Notes: generated by a model from the letters alone, not told the origin. Positions 22,805 to 32,035 are shown, numbered from the stretch's first letter. The stretch is DNA of 54,627 nt from Firmicutes bacterium CAG:552 (GCA_000435495.1 FR884014.1:1-54627), one strand, 5' to 3'. Made by a program: numbers and translations.

Positions 22805-24997
22805 TTACAAATGTAGCACTCGCTCTTTTATTTCCTGCGTTCTGCCCTGATTCCAATACTGCGTACCGATATATCCGCAAGTTCTGCGTGCAACGTTCAT
22901 TTTATCCTGATCGGTGTTGCCGCAATTCGGACAAGTCCAGACGAGTTTTCCGCCGTCTTCTCTTATCTCGATTTCGCCGTCGTAACCGCAAACCTGACAA
23001 TAGTCACTCTTGGTATTAAGTTCGGCATACATAATGTTATCGTAAATAAACTGCATAACCGCCAATACCGCATCAAGGTTATTTTGCATATTGGGAACTT
23101 CGACGTAAGATATAGCTCCTCCCGGGCTGAGTGCCTGGAACTGCGCTTCGAAACGTAGTTTTTCGAAGGCATCAATCGGTTCGGTTACGTGAACGTGGTA
23201 GCTGTTGGTAATATAGCTCTTGTCGGTTACGCCCTGTATAACGCCGAAACGTTTTTGTAAGCACTTTGCAAATTTGTAAGTCGTAGACTCAAGCGGAGTG
23301 CCATAAAGCGAATAATCGATATTTTCGGCTTTTTTCCACTTTGCCGTGTATTCGTTAAGCTTGCGCATTATCTGTAAGCCTAACTCGGTGCCTTCTTTTT
23401 CGGTAAGCTTTTTGCCTATAAGCGAGTACACGCATTCCCATAATCCTGCGTAACCCAAAGATAACGTTGAGTAGCCTCCGTGCAAATATTTGTCTATCGT
23501 TTCCCCTTTTTTCAGACGAAGCAATGCTCCGTATTGCCACAAAATCGGCGCTGCGTCCGAAAGCGTACCCGAAAGACGTTCGTGACGACACTGCAATGCT
23601 CTATGACAAAGTTCCATTCTTTCATCGAAAATTTCCCAGAATTTATTAAGGTCTTTATGCGCCGAAAGTCCGATATCGACAAGATTGATGGTAACGACGC
23701 CCTGATTAAATCTGCCGTAATACTTGGGTTTGCCGTTTTCGTCGACATACGGAGTAAGGAAAGACCGACAACCCATGCAAGTGTAGCAATGTCCTTCTCC
23801 GTTTTTATCTATTTTGTTGGCAAGCATAACCTTTTCGGATATATAATCGGGAACCATTCTCTTAGCGGTACACTTTGCGGCAAGCTTGGTAAGATTCCAA
23901 TACTTAGTGCCTTCCCGAATATTGTCTTCCTCAAGTACGTATATAAGTTTCGGAAACGCAGGCGTTACCCAAACGCCTTGTTCGTTCTTTACGCCCTGAT
24001 AGCGTTGCAAAAGCGTTTCTTCTATTATCATCGCAAGGTCTTCGCGTTCTCTGTCATTTTTCGCTTCTCCGAGATACATAAACACCGTTACGAACGGAGC
24101 CTGTCCGTTAGTGGTAAGAAGCGTAACGACTTGGTACTGTATGGTCTGCACGCCTCTCTTTATTTCTGCACGAAGACGTTTTTCTACAATCTTTGCCTTA
24201 TCTTCGTCACTGATTTTTATACCGAGTTCGGCATATTCGGTGTCCACATCCTTTTGGATTTTTTCTCTGCTAACCTGCACGAACGGAGCTAAATGCGTAA
24301 GCGAAATAGACTGTCCGCCATATTGGTTGGAAGCGACCTGAGCTATAATTTGAGTAGCGATGTTGCATGCGGTCGAAAAACTATGCGGCCTTTCGATAAG
24401 CGTACCGGTTATGACGGTACCGTTTTGCAACATATCTTCGAGATTTACAAGATCGCAATTGTGCATGTGCTGCGCAAAATAGTCGGCATCGTGAAAATGA
24501 ATAATACCCTCTTCGTGCGCCTCGACAATGTCCTGCGGCAACAAAATACGATTTGTAATATCTCGGCTTACTTCGCCTGCCATATAATCTCGCTGGGTGG
24601 AATTTATCACCGGGTTTTTGTTAGAGTTTTCTTGCTTAGCCTCTTCGTTATTGCATTCAATAAGCGTAAGAATCTTATCATCAGTAGTATTTGCGTGTCT
24701 GATCAATGCTCGATTGTATCTGTAAGTAATGTAAGCCTTTGCCACCTCAAAAGCTCCGTGCGCCATTATTTGTTTTTCTACAAGGTCTTGCACTTCTTCC
24801 ACGGACGGGGACCTACCCAGCTCTTCGCAAGCTATGGTAACGGCTTCCGCTATCCGACGAATCTGAAGCTCCGTCATTCGTATCTCGGGCGCTACCGACT
24901 CGTTAGCCTTGGACACCGCCACGATTATCTTTTGAATATCGAATTTTGCTTCCGAACCGTCTCTCTTTATAATCTTCATTGCCTTGGTAAAAGTCAT
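22805..24997 (-). CDS. nrdD: Anaerobic ribonucleoside-triphosphate reductase (class III)
   Basis: Reduces NTPs to dNTPs without oxygen, 730 residues. Residues ~7-100 are an ATP-cone allosteric domain (IIKRDGSEAKFDIQKIIVAV). The catalytic barrel follows. Near the end four cysteines (CQVCG and CPNCG) form the zinc site, and the glycyl radical loop RRTCGYIGTQYW places the radical Gly at 708. AAGGAGA lies before the ATG at 24997. Operon with nrdG. No class I or II reductase is in the window, in keeping with an anaerobe. Confidence 0.98.
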   Translation of the reverse strand: MTFTKAMKIIKRDGSEAKFDIQKIIVAVSKANESVAPEIRMTELQIRRIAEAVTIACEELGRSPSVEEVQDLVEKQIMAHGAFEVAKAYITYRYNRALIRHANTTDDKILTLIECNNEEAKQENSNKNPVINSTQRDYMAGEVSRDITNRILLPQDIVEAHEEGIIHFHDADYFAQHMHNCDLVNLEDMLQNGTVITGTLIERPHSFSTACNIATQIIAQVASNQYGGQSISLTHLAPFVQVSREKIQKDVDTEYAELGIKISDEDKAKIVEKRLRAEIKRGVQTIQYQVVTLLTTNGQAPFVTVFMYLGEAKNDREREDLAMIIEETLLQRYQGVKNEQGVWVTPAFPKLIYVLEEDNIREGTKYWNLTKLAAKCTAKRMVPDYISEKVMLANKIDKNGEGHCYTCMGCRSFLTPYVDENGKPKYYGRFNQGVVTINLVDIGLSAHKDLNKFWEIFDERMELCHRALQCRHERLSGTLSDAAPILWQYGALLRLKKGETIDKYLHGGYSTLSLGYAGLWECVYSLIGKKLTEKEGTELGLQIMRKLNEYTAKWKKAENIDYSLYGTPLESTTYKFAKCLQKRFGVIQGVTDKSYITNSYHVHVTEPIDAFEKLRFEAQFQALSPGGAISYVEVPNMQNNLDAVLAVMQFIYDNIMYAELNTKSDYCQVCGYDGEIEIREDGGKLVWTCPNCGNTDQDKMNVARRTCGYIGTQYWNQGRTQEIKERVLHL

Positions 24998-25066
24998 CTC
25001 TTTTCATCTCCTTTTTGAAAAATAGTTTTGTTTGCAAAATCTACATGTTGTGCCTAAGTGAGTATT

Positions 25067-25095
25067 ATTGTAGCATATCTTGTAGTTCATGTCAA
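25067..25095 (-). promoter_or_regulatory. nrdDG promoter
   Basis: TTGACA (25095-25090), 17-nt spacer and TACAAT (25072-25067) on the minus strand; leader ~60 nt. The spacer contains ACTACAAGATATGCTA, which looks a little like an NrdR box half, but a proper pair of NrdR boxes is not evident. Confidence 0.85.
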
Positions 25096-25688
25096 TCAAT
25101 TGAGCCCGATTCAATTGTGAAATTTTTTATGTCTTTTATTGCAAACAATTTAATATAACCGCAAAAAAATATACAACAAAATTGTTTTTAAGCCGATTCC
25201 TCGACATTGTGTCTCAAAAAAATGCAATAACCGTTTTCTTGTTTTTACCTAATTTTCTTATTGGTATATTCTTGCTCGGATACAAGTCATTTTAGTTATA
25301 AATAGATTAATCTGCCAGTTTTTCCATTTACGGCATCGCTTGCGTATAGCCAATAATATTGTTTTTCAGTCGCAAAAGCTCTACTGAATGATGTAATTCC
25401 CCGAGCTGTATATTTATTCGGACGGCGCATTTGTTTTACCCATCTAAAACGCCTTATTTCTTCGAAATATAACCATATTCTTCTGTTGTGTTATACGGAA
25501 GAATAAAGTATTTTTACGCTTGCTAAGTTATATAAATGCGCTCGGACAATGGCACATTGGCATAAATGCCGTCAAAACGACGTTACGTGTATACAAAATG
25601 AACGAAACGACTTTTTTTAAATGGTTTACGATGCAATCGCAGCCCGGAACGAACGACTTTTTAAACGAAAAAATATAATGAAATGTCA
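25096..25688. other. Long AT-rich gap with a coding-like fragment
   Basis: About 590 nt between the nrdD promoter and the ABC exporter terminator. No full-length gene is seen. On the minus strand a frame stays open from ~25484 to 25296 and reads like protein in its composition, but it has an ATG only at 25430. This may be the debris of a lost gene. The rest is AT-rich. Confidence 0.4.
25296..25430 (-). CDS. Possible small protein or gene remnant
   Basis: A 44-codon frame beginning MRRPNKYTARGITSFSRAFA, ending GKTGRLIYL before TAA. The frame is open for about 18 more codons upstream (through WLYFEEIRRFRWVKQ) without a start codon, which suggests a truncated gene rather than a new small one. 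There is no ribosome site at the ATG. The residues are rich in Arg and aromatics and resemble no family I recognise. Unassigned; it may be chance. Confidence 0.2.
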   Translation of the reverse strand: MRRPNKYTARGITSFSRAFATEKQYYWLYASDAVNGKTGRLIYL

Positions 25689-25726
25689 AAACGAGCGGAT
25701 AAGAAAATAATCTTATCCGCTCGTTT
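25689..25726. terminator. 16-bp perfect hairpin, terminator of the ABC exporter operon
   Basis: AAACGAGCGGATAAGA (25689-25704) is followed after 6 nt by its exact reverse complement (25711-25726). It lies ~20 nt beyond the stop of the minus-strand ABC gene. The T tract after the stem is short, but a stem this strong should terminate in either direction. Confidence 0.75.
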
Positions 25727-25745
25727 GTTATTATTTTGCTCCGTA

Positions 25746-27662
25746 CTATTCTAACTCGAATGCTCCGGTATACAACTTATAGTACGTTCCCTTTTGTTCA
25801 ATAAGCATTTCGTGCGTTCCACGCTCTATGATACGACCTTTGTCCAGAACCATTATAACGTCGGAATTCATTACCGTTGACAGTCTGTGCGCAATTACGA
25901 AAACAGTTCTGCCTTCCATCAATTTGTCCATACCTCTTTGAACGATTGCTTCCGTCCTCGTATCTATCGAAGACGTCGCCTCGTCCAAAATCATAACCGG
26001 AGGATCTGCGACCGCAGCTCTCGCTATGGCTATAAGCTGTCTCTGCCCTTGCGAAAGGTTTGCGCCGTTATTTGTCAGCGGAGTATCGTATCCTTGCGGC
26101 AGTCTGGCAATAAAGTCGTCTGCGCCCGCCAAAACCGCAGCTCTTTTGCACTCCTCGTCCGTAGCGTCCAACCGACCATATCTTATATTATCCATTACAG
26201 TGCCGGTAAAAAGATTTGTATCTTGCAACACCAAGCCGAGACTCGAACGCAAGTCTTGCTTTCTTATTTCGTTAATAGGAATTCCGTCGTAAGTAATTTT
26301 GCCGTCGGCAATATCGTAAAACCTGTTTATAAGATTGGTAATCGTAGTTTTGCCTGCGCCGGTCGCACCGACAAAAGCGACCTTTTGACCGGGTTTTGCG
26401 TACACGGAAACGTCGAAAAGCACTTGTTTACCTTCCTCGTATTCGAAGTCGACATCGTACAACCGAACGTCTCCTCTTAGTCTTACGTAAGTAATTTCCC
26501 CGTTTTCGTCAACCCTCTTCCATGCCCACTTTTCCGTACGTTCGTTTACCTCTACGAGTTTACCGCCTTCCTCCTTTACGTTTACGAGCGTAACCTTTCC
26601 GTCGTCGCTTTCCGGTTTAGCGTCCATCAACTCGAATATTCGATTTGCTCCCGCCATTGCCATAACCACAGAATTGAGCTGCTGCGAAACCTGATTGAAA
26701 TTGCCGGTAAACTGCTTGGTCATATTAAGGAAAACTACAACTATGCTTATGCCGAACGCCTCGCCCGAAATGCTTATGTTGTTTGCGCCGAGCAACAACA
26801 TAAGTCCGCCGCCGACTGCGGCAAGAACGTAAAGCACATTACCTATATTCATGATGATAGGTCCGAGCATATTGGCATAGCTGTTGGCTTGCTTGCTGTT
26901 TTCGTAAAATCTGTTGTTTATATCATCGAAGCCTTGCTCTACCGCATTTTCTCTGTTAAACACCTTTATGACCTTTTGACCGTTCATCATTTCCTGCACG
27001 TAACCTTCGACGTCGCCCATCATGCGTTGCGCTTTTACAAAATATTTTGCAGAGCCGCCGCCGACCTTTTTTGTTACGAGCGTAATTACGACTATGCCCA
27101 TTATTACGATAAGCGTCATCCACACGCTGTACCACAGCATTATAAAGAACACCGCCGTCAGTATGGTACCGGCCCTGATAAGCGAAGGAAACGAAGAGGA
27201 AATAAGTTCGCGCAAGGCGTCTATGTCGTTGGTATAATAACTCATAATATCGCCGTGTTTATTTGTGTCGAAATATTTAATGGGAAGATTTTGCATCCCG
27301 TCAAACATCTTACGACGAAGTTTATACAAAAAGCCCTGAGTTATTTTCGCCATCAATTGACAATAAAGCGTCACGGCGGCGATAGACACGACGTAAATGG
27401 AGCCGAGAATAATCATAAGCCTGTATATATCGTGTTTTTGACTCTCCCAATCAAGTCCGCCTTTTATCGCAACGTCTATTATAGCGGTTATCTTTTGAAT
27501 GAAAATGTCGGGAATTGCCGCTGCCGCTGCTGCAAACAAAATACAAAGTATTGTCAGCGGAACCAACACGGGATAAAATCCGAATAACATTTTTATCAGT
27601 CTGCGCAAAGTTCCCTTCGGCGCTTTTCTTTTCGTCATAGAACCGAGGTTGTTATTCTTCAT
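25746..27662 (-). CDS. ABC exporter subunit with canonical ATPase site (BmrD/TM288-like)
   Basis: A half-transporter of 638 residues: six membrane helices (~25-330) and a nucleotide-binding domain (~400-638). Walker A GATGAGKTT (K438), signature LSQGQ (536-540, the second Gly replaced by Gln), Walker B VMILDEATS with the catalytic Glu561 present. A ~45-residue insert with many charged residues (~350-395) lies between the two domains. It overlaps its partner gene by 11 nt. Together they form a heterodimeric multidrug-type exporter; the substrate is unknown. Divergent from a MarR-like gene. Confidence 0.95.
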   Translation of the reverse strand: MKNNNLGSMTKRKAPKGTLRRLIKMLFGFYPVLVPLTILCILFAAAAAAIPDIFIQKITAIIDVAIKGGLDWESQKHDIYRLMIILGSIYVVSIAAVTLYCQLMAKITQGFLYKLRRKMFDGMQNLPIKYFDTNKHGDIMSYYTNDIDALRELISSSFPSLIRAGTILTAVFFIMLWYSVWMTLIVIMGIVVITLVTKKVGGGSAKYFVKAQRMMGDVEGYVQEMMNGQKVIKVFNRENAVEQGFDDINNRFYENSKQANSYANMLGPIIMNIGNVLYVLAAVGGGLMLLLGANNISISGEAFGISIVVVFLNMTKQFTGNFNQVSQQLNSVVMAMAGANRIFELMDAKPESDDGKVTLVNVKEEGGKLVEVNERTEKWAWKRVDENGEITYVRLRGDVRLYDVDFEYEEGKQVLFDVSVYAKPGQKVAFVGATGAGKTTITNLINRFYDIADGKITYDGIPINEIRKQDLRSSLGLVLQDTNLFTGTVMDNIRYGRLDATDEECKRAAVLAGADDFIARLPQGYDTPLTNNGANLSQGQRQLIAIARAAVADPPVMILDEATSSIDTRTEAIVQRGMDKLMEGRTVFVIAHRLSTVMNSDVIMVLDKGRIIERGTHEMLIEQKGTYYKLYTGAFELE

Positions 27663-29403
27663 CGGCGGCGCCTCCTCCGTTTTGTTGCATATAAATATCC
27701 CTGTAAATTTCGTTATTTTTCATAAGCTCTTCGTGCTTACCTACGGCAACTATTTTACCCCCGTCCATAACGATTATCATATCCGCTTTTTCCACCGAAG
27801 CGACTCTTTGAGCTATTATAATCTTGGTAGTTTCGGGAATATACGTCTCCATAGAATGGCGAATGTATGCGTCCGTCTTGGTATCGACAGCGCTTGTCGA
27901 GTCGTCCATTATAAGTATCTTGGGCTTTTTAAGTAACGCTCTGGCTATACACAGTCTTTGCTTTTGTCCGCCAGAAACGTTGGTTCCGCCTTGCTCGATA
28001 AACGTGTCGTAACCGTCAGCGAAAGAAGTTACGAATTCGTCGGCTTGAGCCAAAACGCACGCTTGTTTGATCTCTTCGTCGGTTGCGTCGGGATTTCCCC
28101 ATTTAAGATTGTCTTTAATTGTACCCGAAAACAGCAAATTCTTTTGCAAAACCATTGCTACGTTATCTCTGAGCGTTGTCATGTCGTATTCTCTGACGTC
28201 TACTCCGCCGACTTTTACGCTGCCTTCGCTTACGTCGTACAATCTCGGAATAAGTTGCACGAGTGTGGATTTACCTGTGCCTGTGCCGCCTAAAACGCCT
28301 ACCGTCATACCCGATTCGATTTTTAAGTTTACCTCCTCGAGAGCATATTTTATCGCATCTTCTTTGTACTTAAACGAAACTCCGTTAAACTCGATACTGC
28401 CGTCCTTTACTTTCTTTACTGCGTCTTCTTTGTTTGTAAGAATTGGTTTTTCTTCGAAAACTTCGCATATACGACGAGCGCTCGCTACCGAAATATTTAT
28501 CATTACGTAAACCATGGACAACATCATAAGCGACATAAGCACTTGCATTCCGTAAAGAATCATCGAAGATATACCGGCTACGTCAATCGTCGCACCGCCG
28601 CTCGTTATCGCAAGATACGAACCCACAAGCAGCACTACGAACATATTTATATACATGCTGAGAGTCATCATCGGATTTTGCAAAGCAACGATGCGTTCGG
28701 CTTCTGTAAAGTCTTTGCGAATCGTTTCCGCAGCTGCGCCGAACTTTTCTTTTTCGTACTCTTCTCTCGCAAAACCTTTTACCACACGCATGCCTCTAAC
28801 GTTTTCTTCGATGGACTCGTTAAGTTTGTCGTACTTTTTGAAAACGCTTTTAAACGCAGGCATCGCCTTTCGTCCTATCATAAACAACCCGAAGCCAAGT
28901 AACGGTATAATTATCACGAAAGTCATTCCCAGCCATCCGCCCATTACAAACGCCATTACCGATGAGAATATCAGCATAAGCGGCGAACGAATCGCCGTTC
29001 TGATAAGCATCATAAACGACATCTGAATGTTGCCTACATCTGTCGTGATTCGAGTCACAAGCGAAGTAGACGAAAATTTGTCGATATTCGCAAAACTGAA
29101 TGTCTGCACTTTGGTAAACAAATCGTGGCGCAAATTCCTTGCATATCCCACCGATGCCGTAGCGCACGTTTTTGCCGCCACTCTTCCGCACAAAAGCGAC
29201 CCCCCTGCCATCGCCACAAGCAAGGCGCCGGTCTTAAGCACTTCTGTAATGGCCTCGCCGTATTGAATCGAACTCACGATTTTTGCCGTGACAAAAGGTA
29301 TAAACGTTTCGATTATCGCCTCTCCGATTATAAATATTAGGGTAAGGATGGCGTAACGCTTATTCTCCCTCAAACTCTTTAATAATATCTTTACCGTCTT
29401 CAA
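27652..29403 (-). CDS. ABC exporter subunit with degenerate ATPase site (BmrC/TM287-like)
   Basis: The partner half-transporter, 583 residues: six helices (~18-300), nucleotide-binding domain (~335-583). Walker A GGTGTGKST (K378), signature VSGGQ (476-480). Walker B is ILIMDD: Asp501 stands where the catalytic Glu should be, the mark of the non-hydrolysing site of heterodimeric exporters such as TM287/288 and BmrCD. In a head-to-tail dimer this Asp meets the altered LSQGQ signature of the partner, so both deviations fall in one composite site. First gene of the pair, transcribed from a promoter overlapped by a palindrome. Confidence 0.95.
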   Translation of the reverse strand: MKTVKILLKSLRENKRYAILTLIFIIGEAIIETFIPFVTAKIVSSIQYGEAITEVLKTGALLVAMAGGSLLCGRVAAKTCATASVGYARNLRHDLFTKVQTFSFANIDKFSSTSLVTRITTDVGNIQMSFMMLIRTAIRSPLMLIFSSVMAFVMGGWLGMTFVIIIPLLGFGLFMIGRKAMPAFKSVFKKYDKLNESIEENVRGMRVVKGFAREEYEKEKFGAAAETIRKDFTEAERIVALQNPMMTLSMYINMFVVLLVGSYLAITSGGATIDVAGISSMILYGMQVLMSLMMLSMVYVMINISVASARRICEVFEEKPILTNKEDAVKKVKDGSIEFNGVSFKYKEDAIKYALEEVNLKIESGMTVGVLGGTGTGKSTLVQLIPRLYDVSEGSVKVGGVDVREYDMTTLRDNVAMVLQKNLLFSGTIKDNLKWGNPDATDEEIKQACVLAQADEFVTSFADGYDTFIEQGGTNVSGGQKQRLCIARALLKKPKILIMDDSTSAVDTKTDAYIRHSMETYIPETTKIIIAQRVASVEKADMIIVMDGGKIVAVGKHEELMKNNEIYRDIYMQQNGGGAADEE

Positions 29404-29481
29404 GTCTTAATCTCCCTGTTCTCCGCTGCGCTAAACGTTGTTTTCACACTCTGCGACCAAACGCTCTGCGCTATAAACTTC

Positions 29482-29532
29482 CACAATTGTTATATACCAC
29501 TTTTTTACATACTTAGTAAAGTAGAAATTGTG
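29482..29532. promoter_or_regulatory. ABC exporter promoter with overlapping inverted repeats
   Basis: Minus-strand promoter TTTACT (29520-29515), 18-nt spacer, TATATA (29496-29491). The imperfect palindrome TACTTAGTAAAGTA (29510-29523, arms TACTT/AAGTA) covers the -35 box. A wider pair CACAATT (29482-29488) and AATTGTG (29526-29532) brackets the promoter. A MarR-type regulator binds such symmetric sites, and one is encoded just to the right, so these are good operator candidates. Confidence 0.6.
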
Positions 29533-29618
29533 AATACTTAATGAATAATTATAGTTTTTATCAATTAATTAATCGGCTGTCGTTGCTTTTTGCCGCAAAA
29601 GCTTGTTTTATATTTTTC

Positions 29619-29648
29619 TTGACAAAAGCACGGCAAAGCGGATATAAT
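29619..29648 (+). promoter_or_regulatory. Promoter of the marR-like gene and cysS
   Basis: TTGACA (29619-29624), 18-nt spacer, TATAAT (29643-29648): perfect hexamers. The leader is ~26 nt, with AAAGGAGGGG before the ATG. No T-box precedes cysS, so the synthetase gene appears to be transcribed mainly from here. Confidence 0.88.
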
Positions 29649-29680
29649 ATTGTACGAACAAAAAAAGGAGGGGCGTAACC

Positions 29681-30094
29681 ATGACGCTATCGGAAAAACT
29701 CGTAGACCTAAGAATAGCCACGAGAGGCGCAACGATGTGCGAAACCGCATGCGGAAAAAACAAAAATACTCTTTCGTTAAAAACAAAGATATTGTTTTTG
29801 TTGCGAAACAAAAGTCTTCAACCGATAGATTTGCTTACCTCTCTGAAATTAGCCAAAGCCAATCTTGCGCTTCTTACTACCGAAATGGCAAAAGAAGGTC
29901 TGATTCAAAAAGACAAACAAAATTACGATAAACGTGTGGTTGCTTTTTCCATTACCGACAAAGGCAGAGAATATTTAGAGACTCGCCTGTCCGTTATCGA
30001 AAATTCGCTGAAAAAAGCCTTCCCTACCGCCGAAGAATATAACTCGGCTGCAAAGGCGCTCGACGCCGCCACCGACGTTTTATCGTTTTTATAA
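29681..30094 (+). CDS. MarR-like winged-helix transcriptional regulator
   Basis: A 137-residue protein. Residues ~30-95 fit a winged helix-turn-helix (KTKILFLLRNKSLQPIDLLT, then LALLTTEMAKEGLIQKDKQN, and the wing KRVVAFSITDKGREYLETR). The C-terminal helix (~98-135) would serve dimerisation. It is divergent from the ABC exporter, whose promoter carries a palindrome, so it probably controls the exporter. The unusual N-terminal 28 residues (Thr/Ala/Cys-rich) include two Cys. It ends 10 nt before cysS and is co-transcribed with it. Confidence 0.8.
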   Translation: MTLSEKLVDLRIATRGATMCETACGKNKNTLSLKTKILFLLRNKSLQPIDLLTSLKLAKANLALLTTEMAKEGLIQKDKQNYDKRVVAFSITDKGREYLETRLSVIENSLKKAFPTAEEYNSAAKALDAATDVLSFL

Positions 30095-30104
30095 GGAGCC
30101 GACT

Positions 30105-31484
30105 ATGCTGAAAGTCTACAATACTCTTACCCGAAGAAAAGAAGAATTCGTTCCGCTTAACGACAAAGTCGTTACCATGTATTCGTGCGGGCCTACCGTG
30201 TATTCTTATGCGCACATTGGAAACATGCGAGCATACCTTTTTATGGACTCGGTACGCCGAACGTTGAAATATAACGGCTACAAGCTTAAAGGCGTAATGA
30301 ATATAACCGACGTGGGACATTTGTTGTCCGACGGCGACGACGGCGAAGATAAGATGGAAAAAGCGAGCAGAGAGCAGCAAAAATCTGTCTATGAGATAGC
30401 CGCAATATATACCGACGCCTTTATGAAAGACTTGGCTAAGCTCAATATCGGCAAGCCGGAAATCATAGCCAAAGCCACCGACCACATAAACGACATGATA
30501 AAATACGTCGAAGCTCTCGTCGAGAAAGGCTACGGCTACGAAACAAGCGACGGAATTTACTTCGACATATCTAAGTTTAGAGAATACGGCAAACTCAGCG
30601 GACTCGACCTCGAAGGTCAGCGTGCCGGCGCAAGAGTGGACGTAAACGACGAAAAACGCAATCCCGCCGATTTCGCCCTGTGGAAGAAGGCTCCCAAAGA
30701 GCATATTATGCAATGGGAATCGCCTTGGGGCATGGGTTACCCCGGCTGGCATATCGAATGCAGCGCCATGAGCAGAAAATATCTCGGCGATACGTTTGAT
30801 ATTCATACCGGCGGCGTGGACCATATCCCCGTTCATCACGAAAACGAAATAGCCCAAAGCGAAGCTCTCGTAGGGCACAAAACGGTGGATTACTGGATGC
30901 ACGTCGAGTTTATGCAAGTCGACGGCGGCAAGATGAGCAAAAGTCTCAAAAACACATATACGGTCAGCGAATTGGAGCAAAAAGGCTATAGCGCAATGGC
31001 GTTTAGATATTTCTGCTTAAACACGCACTACCGCAAAAAACTCAACTTTACATTCGAAGGTATGGACGCTGCGAAAACTGCATACAACAGATTGCTTGCG
31101 GCAGTACATTCGCATAAAGGCGGAAAATCATTTGACGAGGAAGCCGTAAAAAAATACGACGAGCTTTTTACCGAAGCGATAAACGACGACATTAATATTC
31201 CTCTCGGCTTAGGCGTCCTTTGGAACATGCTTAAGGAAAAACCGTCCCAAGCAATATATGACCTTGCAATGAAATTCGATAAGGTTCTCGGACTTGCGTT
31301 AGATACGGAATCTGCGCCGGAAAAAGTGGAAGCTCCCGAAGAAGTTATAAAACTCGCCGAACTCAGACTTAAGGCTCGTAAAGATAAAGATTGGGCGCAA
31401 AGCGACGTATTAAGAGAACAAATATCTAAGCTCGGATATCAGATAATCGACAAAAAAGACGGATACGATATAAAGAAAATCTGA
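30105..31484 (+). CDS. cysS: Cysteinyl-tRNA synthetase
   Basis: Class I synthetase, monomeric, 459 residues, charges tRNA-Cys. Zinc ligands equivalent to the E. coli enzyme are present: Cys28, Cys219, His244 and Glu248; HIGN at 37-40; KMSKS at 276-280. The tRNA-binding C-terminal domain is complete (ending KKDGYDIKKI). AAGGAG precedes the ATG. It sits 10 nt after the marR-like gene, an odd pairing that ties a housekeeping gene to an exporter regulator's transcript. Confidence 0.98.
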   Translation: MLKVYNTLTRRKEEFVPLNDKVVTMYSCGPTVYSYAHIGNMRAYLFMDSVRRTLKYNGYKLKGVMNITDVGHLLSDGDDGEDKMEKASREQQKSVYEIAAIYTDAFMKDLAKLNIGKPEIIAKATDHINDMIKYVEALVEKGYGYETSDGIYFDISKFREYGKLSGLDLEGQRAGARVDVNDEKRNPADFALWKKAPKEHIMQWESPWGMGYPGWHIECSAMSRKYLGDTFDIHTGGVDHIPVHHENEIAQSEALVGHKTVDYWMHVEFMQVDGGKMSKSLKNTYTVSELEQKGYSAMAFRYFCLNTHYRKKLNFTFEGMDAAKTAYNRLLAAVHSHKGGKSFDEEAVKKYDELFTEAINDDINIPLGLGVLWNMLKEKPSQAIYDLAMKFDKVLGLALDTESAPEKVEAPEEVIKLAELRLKARKDKDWAQSDVLREQISKLGYQIIDKKDGYDIKKI

Positions 31485-31508
31485 CAATCCCCTCTTTCCT
31501 ATGTAATT

Positions 31509-31594
31509 TAACCGCCGACTGTCGTCGGTTACAGCCAATAACCTAATAAAGCCACGGAGCGTCGGATAACGCCTCGTGGCTTTATTAGGTTATT
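31509..31594 (+). terminator. Double hairpin after cysS, with a 20-bp perfect stem
   Basis: First a 9-bp hairpin with one mismatch (31509-31530). Then AATAACCTAATAAAGCCACG (31537-31556) and its exact 20-nt reverse complement (31575-31594), separated by 18 nt that themselves hold a GCGT/ACGC pair. No long T run follows. It probably ends the cysS transcript, and its length is unusual for a terminator. Confidence 0.7.
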
Positions 31595-31735
31595 ATCGTA
31601 ATATCCAAATTATTGTTTTGCGTCAATCCAATAAATTTCGCTTGAGCAACGCAAAATGCCTATACTGCATATTGTGAAACGATTAAAGGTCGACGACTTA
31701 CAAAAGTCTACGGCTTACGCAGCCCGATTTAACGC

Positions 31736-32035
31736 TCATTCGCAATGAGTATGCATTACTACCCATTTTTTCATCTTAATGCCAAGCCAAAGCGAATATA
31801 TGCCAATCGTTATAATGGTGAGAAGCAACCACTTAATATAATTGCCGAACAACTGAATCCCCGAGCCGTCAAACGTAAGTCTGCGACCGTCTATTACGGT
31901 ATGTCGGGAAATCCACCTCTCTTTGTAACAAACCATCCAAGGCACCGCAATGGTAAGCGTAATGAGCGAAACTAAGCAGGTAAGAAGATTTACTCCGATT
32001 AGCCCCAACAATCCGCCGTCGAATTTAGATTCCAT
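31736..32035 (-). CDS. Small membrane protein, DUF898/YjgN-like C-terminal part
   Basis: A 99-residue protein beginning MESKFDGGLLGLIGVNLLTC. Two membrane segments (~9-35 and ~60-85) flank a loop RWISRHTVIDGRRLTFDG that resembles the conserved segment of DUF898 (YjgN-like) proteins; those are usually much longer, so this is a short form. Function unknown. The ATG at 32035 is set by GGAGG; a TTG six codons upstream overlaps that site. It has its own promoter, with a palindrome in the spacer. Confidence 0.75.
   Translation of the reverse strand: MESKFDGGLLGLIGVNLLTCLVSLITLTIAVPWMVCYKERWISRHTVIDGRRLTFDGSGIQLFGNYIKWLLLTIITIGIYSLWLGIKMKKWVVMHTHCE

Noticed and set aside
25067..25095. NrdR box in the nrdDG promoter
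   Set aside because: Only one weak half-like sequence; the expected pair of 16-nt boxes is not present.
29649..30104. T-box riboswitch before cysS
   Set aside because: The gene follows the marR-like gene by 10 nt and the leader of that gene is only ~26 nt, leaving no room.
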